NCBI GenBank assembly: GCA_964425255.1
Contig: CAYRMV010000030.1
Location: 1-28,164, forward strand
DNA length: 28,164 bases
Direction of reading: 5' to 3'
Source of the DNA: CAYRMV01 sp964425255
GTDB lineage: Bacteria > Bacteroidota > Bacteroidia > Flavobacteriales_D > Crocinitomicaceae
The notes under the pieces were generated by a model. That model saw only the letters and a list, made by a program, of their open reading frames with translations, had not been told where the DNA came from and made no database searches. Below, piece by piece: positions 7,793 through 14,632 of the stretch; the stretch's first letter is position 1; each line of letters starts with the position of its first letter. The position numbers and the translations under genes are program-made.

Positions 7793-8703
7793 TGCTTCGT
7801 TTAGAAAACATCTCATTTAATCGAAACAAACCCATACTTGTAAACATTGGCTTTTCGGTGAAACCGGGAAAAATGATTGGTTTGGTTGGAGCAAGTGGAT
7901 CAGGAAAAACAACATTGTTGAAAATCATTGCAGGTTTACTTGATTCTGATTCAGGAAATGTGTTTCTCCACCGTGAACGCATCAAAGGTCCATCCGAAAA
8001 ATTAATTCCTGGTCACGATGAAATCCAATTGGTGAATCAAGATTTTGCCTTGGATTTATACCATACCGTTCACGAAAATTTGCGGGTCAAAGCGGGATAT
8101 TTACCCAAAGATTTGCGCGATGAATTAGTGGAAGAAATGCTCGAATTGTTGGATTTAATTCCGTTGCGAGACCAAAAAGCACATGCACTTTCAGGTGGAG
8201 AACAACAACGTTTGGCTTTAGGAAGAGCACTTTGTTTAGAACCTGCGATTTTACTGTTGGATGAGCCATTTGCGCATCTAGACGTTCACATTCGACAACG
8301 AGTAGTTTCGTATTTGTTGGAATTGAAGAAACGCAGAAAAACAACTTTTATCTTAGTTTCTCACGATGGAAATGAATTGCTTTCACTTGCAGATGAAATT
8401 GCATTTTTTGCAGAAGGAGAAATCAAACGTTGGGCAACACCAGAAGAATTTTATTTAGAACCAAGTTCAAAGGATGAAGCTTTGTTTTTTGGTGAAATAA
8501 ATGAAATTAAAATCCATCGAAAGAAATTATTGTTTCGACCAAATGCTTTTTCACTTACTGAAGGAGAAAATCAATTAGAAGTAAAGTTCAAAACAGCTCG
8601 TTTTCGAGGAGCATTTTATGAGAATGATTTTACTTTTGGAAAGCAACAAATTAAGTTGTATTCGAACAAACCAATGACAACCATTTCAACCATTTATGTT
8701 TAG
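7792..8703 (+). CDS. ABC transporter ATP-binding protein with short TOBE-like C-terminus
   Basis: A 303-residue ATPase with all core motifs: Walker A GASGSGKTT (33-41), Q-loop Gln83, signature LSGGEQQR (133-140), Walker B ILLLDEP (153-159, catalytic Glu158), D-loop A-H-L-D and switch His191. Residues about 235-303 form a beta-rich extension with L-F-R-P-N near its start. This resembles the R-P-E of TOBE domains in PotA/FbpC-type importer ATPases but is shorter than the usual 110-130 residues. No ABC permease or binding protein gene lies in the window. Instead the ORF overlaps the downstream YihY gene by 8 bases and the upstream unknown gene by 1 base. Its membrane partner is therefore either elsewhere in the genome or, speculatively, the YihY protein. 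Confidence 0.88.
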   Translation: MLRLENISFNRNKPILVNIGFSVKPGKMIGLVGASGSGKTTLLKIIAGLLDSDSGNVFLHRERIKGPSEKLIPGHDEIQLVNQDFALDLYHTVHENLRVKAGYLPKDLRDELVEEMLELLDLIPLRDQKAHALSGGEQQRLALGRALCLEPAILLLDEPFAHLDVHIRQRVVSYLLELKKRRKTTFILVSHDGNELLSLADEIAFFAEGEIKRWATPEEFYLEPSSKDEALFFGEINEIKIHRKKLLFRPNAFSLTEGENQLEVKFKTARFRGAFYENDFTFGKQQIKLYSNKPMTTISTIYV

Positions 8704-9589
8704 TTCTATTCGTACCTTATCATGGAAAGAAATCGGCCAACTTTGGCTAGAAACGGTAAAAGAATTTTTTGCTGAAAAAGGATTTTTTCATGGAGCAGCC
8801 CTTTCGTATTATACGGTTTTTGCGATGGTGCCAATCATTTATTTGAGTATTATTTCCTTTGGACGAATCATCGGTCAAGCTGCAATTTTACAGATCATTG
8901 AAAAGTTCATGCGCGAACAGGTTGGGATTCAAGAAGTAGATGAAATTATTGGTGTTTTGAACAAAGTGAATTTTGAAAAAGGTAGCTTTGTTTTGAACAT
9001 TGTAGGAATTGTTTCACTTTTACTGACGAGTACCGCTTTGTTTGCTTCGCTTCGAAATAGTATCAATGAATTTTATGATTTGGATGAGGTTCGTTTGAAA
9101 CGAAAGAAAAAAGTGGTCAAAAACATTGTAAGTCGACTTGTTTCAATTGGCATGTTGATGGCTTTTGGTTTGGTGGTTGTTGTGGCTTATTTCTTACAGA
9201 TTTTTCTTCTATCTTTTGGAAGTAAATTATTGAGTGATGCTGATTCCTTGTTGTGGTTACTCAAATTCTTGATACAATATGGTATTTCACTGGGTTCGAA
9301 TGTGTTGTTGTTTGGCTTGATTTTTAAATATTTACACGATGGAAAAGTGGCTTGGAAACTCGCGTTTGCAGGAAGTGCAGTTACCGCATTGTTGTTTTAT
9401 TTGGGACAAATATTGATTAAATTTTATTTGCAAAATTACTTTTTTGGTGCCAATGGAGGTGCAATAGGGAGTATTTTGATCATCTTAGCCTTCGTATTTT
9501 ATACGTCACAAATCATCTTTTTTGGTGCAAAATTCACAGCTGTTTATGCCCGAAAAGTAGGCAAACCGATTCAACCGGATTGGAAATAA
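8696..9589 (+). CDS. YihY/BrkB family inner-membrane protein
   Basis: A 297-residue integral membrane protein with about six transmembrane helices. The family hallmark is at residues 33-46 (G-A-A-L-S-Y-Y-T-V-F-A-M-V-P). Further family features are the central N-E-F-Y-D-L-D-E loop followed by a basic run (R-L-K-R-K-K-K-V-V-K), and the C-terminal G-A-K-F-T-A-V-Y-A. The family was once mis-annotated as ribonuclease BN; its true role is not settled. There is a short N-terminal extension before the hydrophobic core and a charged C-terminus. Its first 8 bases overlap the ABC ATPase gene, so the two products are probably made in similar amounts. The start is fixed by the family motif and the overlap. 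Confidence 0.88.
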   Translation: MFSSIRTLSWKEIGQLWLETVKEFFAEKGFFHGAALSYYTVFAMVPIIYLSIISFGRIIGQAAILQIIEKFMREQVGIQEVDEIIGVLNKVNFEKGSFVLNIVGIVSLLLTSTALFASLRNSINEFYDLDEVRLKRKKKVVKNIVSRLVSIGMLMAFGLVVVVAYFLQIFLLSFGSKLLSDADSLLWLLKFLIQYGISLGSNVLLFGLIFKYLHDGKVAWKLAFAGSAVTALLFYLGQILIKFYLQNYFFGANGGAIGSILIILAFVFYTSQIIFFGAKFTAVYARKVGKPIQPDWK

Positions 9590-9592
9590 GAA

Positions 9593-9608
9593 ATCCCTTC
9601 TATGGGAT
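9593..9608 (+). terminator. Short hairpin after the YihY gene
   Basis: ATCCC (9593-9597) and GGGAT (9604-9608) form a 5-pair stem directly after the stop codon. No T run follows. It lies before the next promoter, so it may mark the operon end. Confidence 0.3.
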
Positions 9609-9618
9609 GAAATGCGTA

Positions 9619-9649
9619 TTGATTGACTTTGTGTATAGTTTTAACTTTG
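9619..9649 (+). promoter_or_regulatory. Bacteroidota-type promoter for the outer-membrane protein cluster
   Basis: TTG (9619-9621), a 20-base spacer and TAACTTTG (9642-9649, exact TAnnTTTG) form the best-spaced promoter in the window. The ATG at 9667 lies 17 bases after the -7 box. Confidence 0.6.
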
Positions 9650-9658
9650 AACAAAGTT
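9643..9658. repeat. Inverted repeat overlapping the -7 box
   Basis: AACTTTG (9643-9649) and CAAAGTT (9652-9658) are exact inverted copies separated by two A. The left arm is most of the -7 box and the right arm covers the expected transcription start, a position where a bound dimer could block RNA polymerase. Confidence 0.4.
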
Positions 9659-9666
9659 CAGAGTAA

Positions 9667-10416
9667 ATGGTACGCGTATTTATTGGTTTTATTTTTTTGA
9701 TTTACTATCACATTGGGGTTTCTCAAGAAAAAAGAAAACTGTTTCAATCTGAAGGGTTTTCATTGGGTTATCAAGCTCATTTTGGTGGACTAAAGGAGTT
9801 CAAACATCTCAAGCAATTTTACAATATCAAGCGACCTTGGTTGGAAAATGAAATGAGTGAAAGTGTGTGGATGAACGGATTTGAATTGGGTTATTCAGCC
9901 ACAACAACCCATGGAGGAATGACCGTTTTCAATTTTGGGTTTGCTACCCGAAAAGATGTCGCTAAAGGAACTTATTCAGGAGAATCATTCAAACGAACTG
10001 TTCGAACCAACTTGTTTACCTTAGACGTAATCGATGTTTGGTGGACTCCCATTCATGTTAAAGATTTCAACCTTGGGTTTGGATCCATGCCAGTAGGAGT
10101 TATGTGGTATTACTTCAATACAAAGTTGAATGGAGAAAAACCTGAAATGGGGCCTTTTTCAGATAAATCATTTTCGTTTAGTCGTTTGTTAAATGACATG
10201 GATTTGTATTCCTCTTTTCATTTAGACATTGGAAGAAAATCTGATCAAGGAAAAGGTTTTGTTGTTCAGTTTTTTTATTTTTTAGGTTGGCCAACGCAAA
10301 CAACGGATTTGATCGTATTAAATCAAGAACTAAATCCATCTACCTATTTCGAGCACAGCAAACGTTCGTTGTTGCAACACAGTCATTTTGGTTTAAAAAC
10401 ACGTTTATTCATTTAA
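9667..10416 (+). CDS. Secreted or outer-membrane protein of unknown family
   Basis: A 249-residue protein with a signal peptide (about 1-19, ending G-V-S-Q). The mature part alternates aromatic and polar residues in short strands separated by Gly/Asp turns (F-E-L-G-Y-S-A-T-T, F-N-F-G-F-A-T-R, F-N-L-G-F-G-S-M) and ends L-K-T-R-L-F-I, as expected for a small outer-membrane beta-barrel. I do not recognise a named family. Only one base separates its stop from the next gene, which encodes a similar barrel, so the two probably work together or form paralogous surface proteins. The promoter at 9619-9649 likely drives both. Confidence 0.75.
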   Translation: MVRVFIGFIFLIYYHIGVSQEKRKLFQSEGFSLGYQAHFGGLKEFKHLKQFYNIKRPWLENEMSESVWMNGFELGYSATTTHGGMTVFNFGFATRKDVAKGTYSGESFKRTVRTNLFTLDVIDVWWTPIHVKDFNLGFGSMPVGVMWYYFNTKLNGEKPEMGPFSDKSFSFSRLLNDMDLYSSFHLDIGRKSDQGKGFVVQFFYFLGWPTQTTDLIVLNQELNPSTYFEHSKRSLLQHSHFGLKTRLFI

Positions 10417-10417
10417 T

Positions 10418-11260
10418 ATGAAAAAAGAGATTTTGATTTTATTCCTCTTTTTGAGTTTGACTTACACCAGTTTCTCTCAAAATTTGTATGCATCTTATTC
10501 GTATGGTTTAATGTATTCGTCCATCAATAATTCCGATTTACAGACTAGCTATTCGAGTTACATTCAATCCATGCAACCCATTCTGGATCAAAATGGTCTT
10601 GCTTTTACCCAAGTAGATGAAAATTTTTCGCCAACACATGTGCATGGAGTTTGGTCTTTTCAAGTTGGAATGGGAGCTGAGGGATTATCGCTTGTTTTCA
10701 GCGCGTTGAATTCGAATACATCTCAAGTTAGAAATGTGTTTTGGTCGAATGGCTTTGGTCGAAGTTTTGAATGGAAAGAAACCCGACGTGAAACGGTTTT
10801 TGATCTAGGACTATTTGGTACAAAGCAACTCGATTTTTATGGATCTTTTGGCGTGAATTGGAATTGGTCACGAATGGTTTCGTATCAAATCTATCCGGAT
10901 GGAACGAGAACTTTAACGAATGAAGCAGGGTATAATGGTGTTTACAAAAAATATACAACAGGACTTTCGTTTGGCGCTGGCGTTCGGTATCGCTTTAAGA
11001 ATTATGTTGCACTTGAAGCAAGGTATTTATATTCTAAGATTGGCATTGGAAGTAAGAAAGAAGACGATTTTGGTTTTTCCGATAATTCGATGTCTAAAAA
11101 TCCAACTTTCAGTTATTTTCCACAAGATTTTACGGGTACAATTGCTGTGGATGCTGGGAATGGACTAGTTCCCTATTTTAATCGACACAGCATCACGTTA
11201 AGTGCAATTTTTTATTTGAATTTATCAGAAATGAACAAAAAGGAAAAACAAAAAAAATAG
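10418..11260 (+). CDS. Outer-membrane beta-barrel protein of unknown function
   Basis: A 280-residue protein with a signal peptide (1-20, ending T-S-F-S-Q). Strand-like segments with alternating aromatics continue to the end. They include the G-A-G-V-R-Y-R-F-K-N-Y-V-A-L-E-A-R-Y segment (about 187-204) seen in OmpA-like and porin-like small barrels, and the final strand H-S-I-T-L-S-A-I-F-Y-L-N-L. A basic tail (K-K-E-K-Q-K-K) follows the last strand, so it does not end in the usual aromatic residue. No OmpA peptidoglycan-binding domain is present. It is the second gene of the cluster, 1 base after the first and 23 bases before the lipoprotein gene. Confidence 0.75.
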   Translation: MKKEILILFLFLSLTYTSFSQNLYASYSYGLMYSSINNSDLQTSYSSYIQSMQPILDQNGLAFTQVDENFSPTHVHGVWSFQVGMGAEGLSLVFSALNSNTSQVRNVFWSNGFGRSFEWKETRRETVFDLGLFGTKQLDFYGSFGVNWNWSRMVSYQIYPDGTRTLTNEAGYNGVYKKYTTGLSFGAGVRYRFKNYVALEARYLYSKIGIGSKKEDDFGFSDNSMSKNPTFSYFPQDFTGTIAVDAGNGLVPYFNRHSITLSAIFYLNLSEMNKKEKQKK

Positions 11261-11283
11261 TTTTCTTTTAAAAACTTGTATAT

Positions 11284-11781
11284 ATGAGAAATGGGATGAA
11301 ATTAGTTTTTTTTATTTGCGGAATCGTTTTTGTTTCCTGCACTAAATTTGAAGCCATAAATGATGATAATGAGTTGTTTAAGAAACTTTCCAAAGATTCG
11401 GGTACTTGGCGTGTTACAAAAATTGAATCGTGGGATGCAACGGAAATCAGTCCAGTGAAAACGATCGATGAACCATCTAATTCGTTTTTCTATTTTTACT
11501 TACGTTCTGAAATTATTTTTGGGAATGTTGTCCAATTGAATTATGGACGGCTATATGAAACCGATGTTATTACATTACAATCATTGATCTCTGCTCAAAA
11601 AGAACGTGTTGAATTTGAGGGGAATACCGTTGGTAGTGGACATGTCTTCACCGTGGAAGAAGAAAAATCAAATTCCATGATTTGGCTTTATATGTATAAT
11701 GATCAAGCGAAACGCTATTACATCGAACGTTGTAACGATTGCGATATTCTTGTGCCATCAACTATTGAAATAGGTGGATGA
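11284..11781 (+). CDS. Lipoprotein of unknown function
   Basis: A 165-residue protein with a lipoprotein signal peptide: hydrophobic core L-V-F-F-I-C-G-I-V-F-V-S-C, in which the acylated cysteine would be Cys19. A start at the second Met (residue 5, position 11296) is also possible. The mature domain has the layout of small lipocalin-like Bacteroidota lipoproteins (S-G-T-W-R-V-T-K-I-E-S near the start), but I cannot confirm a family. A C-N-D-C pair lies near the C-terminus. It follows the two outer-membrane protein genes by 23 bases and is probably co-transcribed. It converges on the histidine kinase gene, leaving 11 bases between stop codons. Confidence 0.75.
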   Translation: MRNGMKLVFFICGIVFVSCTKFEAINDDNELFKKLSKDSGTWRVTKIESWDATEISPVKTIDEPSNSFFYFYLRSEIIFGNVVQLNYGRLYETDVITLQSLISAQKERVEFEGNTVGSGHVFTVEEEKSNSMIWLYMYNDQAKRYYIERCNDCDILVPSTIEIGG

Positions 11782-11792
11782 AGTAGGGAAAA

Positions 11793-13787
11793 TTAAATCG
11801 GTACTGAGAGGGAAATAATAGTTCCTTTTTCTGAACTTAAAATATTATAATTTCCATTTATTTCGTTCACGCGTTCATGGATATTTTCAATTCCGTAACC
11901 ACTTGGTATTAATTTTACATCGAATCCTTTCCCAAAGTCAATGATTTGAATTTCAAGATATTTATTTTGCATCATCATTTTTATTTCTATGGATTTAGAT
12001 TCACTGTGTTTTACTGCGTTTTGAATGGACTCTTGAACCATGCGAAATAAACTTAGTCCAACAATGGATCGAAGCGCTTGATCGTGGTAATCGGAATGAA
12101 ACGAATATTCGATTGGAAAACGGGATACAAATTGTTCTATCTTACTTTCCAATTCAGAAATTAAAATAGCATCTGCTTTGGTAGCCCAAATGGTTTTTCT
12201 TAATTCTTCGATTGCTTGTTTAGAATAAGACGAAAGTTCATGCATGTATTCTCGTTCTGTTTCATTCGTCGAAACAAACAATCGTTGATTAATTTTGGAT
12301 TGAATTAATGTTAACTCCGAACCTATGTTGTCATGTAAATCCCTAGAAATCCTAAGTTTTTCTTCTTTTGATTGCAATGCCAAACGGCGAATTTCGTTTT
12401 CTTTTTTATGCTTGATTGATCGGAAATACATAAACAAAAGAAGAAACAACAAGGATGAAACAAGTATAACAACAGAAGTGATATAAAAATTACGGTTGAT
12501 TATCCATTCTTTTTCTTTGAGTTCGTTTTGTTGTTCTAAGATTTTACTTTTATTTTCTGCAGCTTGGTATTTTGTTTCAATTTCTTTAAACGCGCGTTGT
12601 TTTTTTAAACCAATGGATTCATGGTAGTAATGTTGGTGTTTTTTTAACTGATTCAATGCTGCAAAATAATTTCCATTTTCTTCATAAATAGACATGAGTT
12701 CTTTGGTGACATCCAAACCGATTACATACAAATGTAAACTATCTATTACAGGGAGAATTTTTTCGAGTAGTTTTTTGGCTTTTTCTTTTTGCTTTAGTTG
12801 ACTAAGAATGTTAGCATAAGCAAGGTTAAATTGTATTCCAATTAAGGGAGTAACTTGGCTTTCTTGCACATATTTTTGAGCATGTTGAAATTCTTTTTCT
12901 GCTTGGATTAGTTGTTTTTCAGCTTGTTTAAGTTTTGAATGAACCATTGTGAAGTAAGGCAAAAGGTAGTTCAATTGATTGTTTTCAATGTGTTGTTTTG
13001 CTTGTTTAAGTTCATTTCTTGCTTTATTAGTTTGATTGTTTTGAAAATAAAGTTCGGCTAAAAAGATTTGAGCAGTCACCACTTTAGGTAATTCATAATC
13101 TCCTTGTTGAAATTCAAATAAAGATTTTTCACCATACTTGATTGCATGGTTAAATTGATTCATTTGCTGATACACATACCCGATTGAATAATAGACTTCC
13201 CCTAAGATATAATGATATTCTGTCGTGTCAAACGTTTTAACGCTTCGAAAATAAAAATCGATTGCTTTGTGAAAATTTCCTTGGTTAGATTCTAGGTTCC
13301 CTAGGTTGATATCTATGATTCCAATACCAATATAATCGTGAAATTCAGCATATTTTTTCTGTGCTAAAAGGTAGAATTTTTTGGATTGTTCAAAATCAAA
13401 ATTGGTATGATACGCCTCTGCTAATTCACTCGCTAAATGAGCATCGAGTTGTGGCTCTTTTCGTTTCTTACTTCCAATTTTATTGCTTAGGTTTTGTGAA
13501 TAATTACTTGCTTTTTGGTAATAATAGATCGAACTGTCAAGTTGTCTTGCAATACCGAATTCGCTAATTAATTTGCGGTAAAAATAACCGATATCTATTT
13601 CGTTTTTTTGACTATTCGATAAGTGTAATCCTTCTTTAAGGTAGAGAATAGCTTTCTTGTGCTCGCCAAATCGTGCGTAATTGGATTTGATTTTTAGTTC
13701 TTTAATTCGATCTTCATAGGATTTGTCTTGACTTACAGCATGAAATATTTGCCAAAAACAAAAGATAATGAGAATCCAACTTTTCAT
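11793..13787 (-). CDS. TPR-containing NarL-family sensor histidine kinase
   Basis: A 664-residue membrane kinase. A signal peptide (1-20) is followed by a periplasmic region of tetratricopeptide-like helical repeats (about 30-390; for example K-A-I-D-F-Y-F-R-S-V-K at 174-184). A coiled coil (395-432) and one transmembrane helix (434-456) come next. The cytoplasmic kinase core has a HisKA_3 dimerisation helix with R-D-L-H-D-N-I-G-S (phosphoacceptor His485) and an HATPase domain with N-box Asn590 and D-F-G-K-G-F (617-622). Family members receive a signal through the periplasmic repeats and phosphorylate a NarL-type regulator. The regulator gene lies 24 bases upstream on the same strand, so the pair is cognate. 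The signal is unknown. Confidence 0.9.
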   Translation of the reverse strand: MKSWILIIFCFWQIFHAVSQDKSYEDRIKELKIKSNYARFGEHKKAILYLKEGLHLSNSQKNEIDIGYFYRKLISEFGIARQLDSSIYYYQKASNYSQNLSNKIGSKKRKEPQLDAHLASELAEAYHTNFDFEQSKKFYLLAQKKYAEFHDYIGIGIIDINLGNLESNQGNFHKAIDFYFRSVKTFDTTEYHYILGEVYYSIGYVYQQMNQFNHAIKYGEKSLFEFQQGDYELPKVVTAQIFLAELYFQNNQTNKARNELKQAKQHIENNQLNYLLPYFTMVHSKLKQAEKQLIQAEKEFQHAQKYVQESQVTPLIGIQFNLAYANILSQLKQKEKAKKLLEKILPVIDSLHLYVIGLDVTKELMSIYEENGNYFAALNQLKKHQHYYHESIGLKKQRAFKEIETKYQAAENKSKILEQQNELKEKEWIINRNFYITSVVILVSSLLFLLLFMYFRSIKHKKENEIRRLALQSKEEKLRISRDLHDNIGSELTLIQSKINQRLFVSTNETEREYMHELSSYSKQAIEELRKTIWATKADAILISELESKIEQFVSRFPIEYSFHSDYHDQALRSIVGLSLFRMVQESIQNAVKHSESKSIEIKMMMQNKYLEIQIIDFGKGFDVKLIPSGYGIENIHERVNEINGNYNILSSEKGTIISLSVPI

Positions 13788-13811
13788 GAATATCGTTTTG
13801 TGGAAAGTTAC

Positions 13812-14447
13812 TCATTTTTGTCCGTCTAAAATACGGATTGCATCAATTTTGTTAGTTACATTTAATTTACGATACAAATTTTCAATGTGTTTTCGAATTG
13901 TTCCTGTGCTAATCGAGAGTAAAGCTGCCGTTTCATCATAGCTTTTTCCTTTCGCTAATAATTCGAGTACTTCAATTTCCCGTGGTGTTAACCTGTAAAT
14001 CTCCATGGAAGTGTTTTTTCTCTCCGGTTTTTGTAAGAATCGAAGTGTTTTTTTTGCGATAAACGGATTCAATGGTGAACCACCTTGCAAAGCCTGAAAA
14101 ATAGCTTGATGAACAAATTCTGGACTTTCTTCTTTTAGAATGTATCCTGTTGCACCCGATGTGATTGATGTTAAAATGGATTCTTCATCATCATAAATCG
14201 AGCACATAATGATCGGGATTTCAGCATGTTTTTCACGGATTTTTTGAGTAGCTATTAAACCATTCATAATTGGCATCTCAATGTCCATGAATAGTACATC
14301 AGGTAACGGATTTACGTGTAAATAATCAAGTATTTCTTGACCGTTACTACAAATAAATTGAACTTTCATGGCGGAATTTAGTTCGATCTTTGCTTTTAAA
14401 TCTTGACCTAATATTCGGTTGTCTTCTACTATCCCAATCTGTATCAT
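13812..14447 (-). CDS. NarL/FixJ-type response regulator (LuxR helix-turn-helix)
   Basis: A 211-residue cytoplasmic transcription factor. The receiver domain covers residues 1-120: acidic pocket E-D-N (8-10), phosphoacceptor Asp55 in V-L-F-M-D-I-E-M-P, and conserved Lys105 in G-Y-I-L-K. The LuxR-type helix-turn-helix is at about 148-203 (L-T-P-R-E-I-E-V-L-E-L-L-A-K-G, then S-I-S-T-G-T-I-R-K-H-I-E-N-L-Y-R-K-L). It is the first gene of the pair and probably accepts phosphate from the TPR kinase encoded just downstream. Targets are unknown; the neighbouring outer-membrane cluster and YfhO gene are candidates by position only. Confidence 0.92.
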   Translation of the reverse strand: MIQIGIVEDNRILGQDLKAKIELNSAMKVQFICSNGQEILDYLHVNPLPDVLFMDIEMPIMNGLIATQKIREKHAEIPIIMCSIYDDEESILTSITSGATGYILKEESPEFVHQAIFQALQGGSPLNPFIAKKTLRFLQKPERKNTSMEIYRLTPREIEVLELLAKGKSYDETAALLSISTGTIRKHIENLYRKLNVTNKIDAIRILDGQK

Positions 14448-14461
14448 TCTGGATGTTTTGA

Positions 14462-14491
14462 CAAAAATACAACAAAAAAATGGGCATCAAA
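14462..14491 (-). promoter_or_regulatory. Bacteroidota-type promoter for the response regulator/kinase pair
   Basis: On the minus strand TTTG (14491 to 14488), an 18-base spacer and TATTTTTG (14469 to 14462, exact TAnnTTTG) precede the start codon at 14447 by about 15 bases. Confidence 0.5.
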
Positions 14492-14632
14492 TACGAGGTT
14501 TATCGTAGTAATTTCACGCTTAAAATGATTGTTTTGGATTGTGAATTGAACATTTTTACGCCTTTTTATTATTAGTTGATAGACATTGTGTATCTTCATC
14601 CGCTGAAACAAATACGTTTAATTTTCAAAACA

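Noticed and set aside
11811..11830. Terminator between the convergent lipoprotein and kinase genes
   Set aside because: GGAA/TTCC gives only four pairs, with a bulge if extended, and it lies within the kinase coding sequence. The following T run alone is not enough.
14576..14632. Upstream TTG start for the YfhO protein
   Set aside because: The extra 19 residues are not conserved in character, and the ATG at 14633 directly precedes the basic residues and first transmembrane helix expected of the family.
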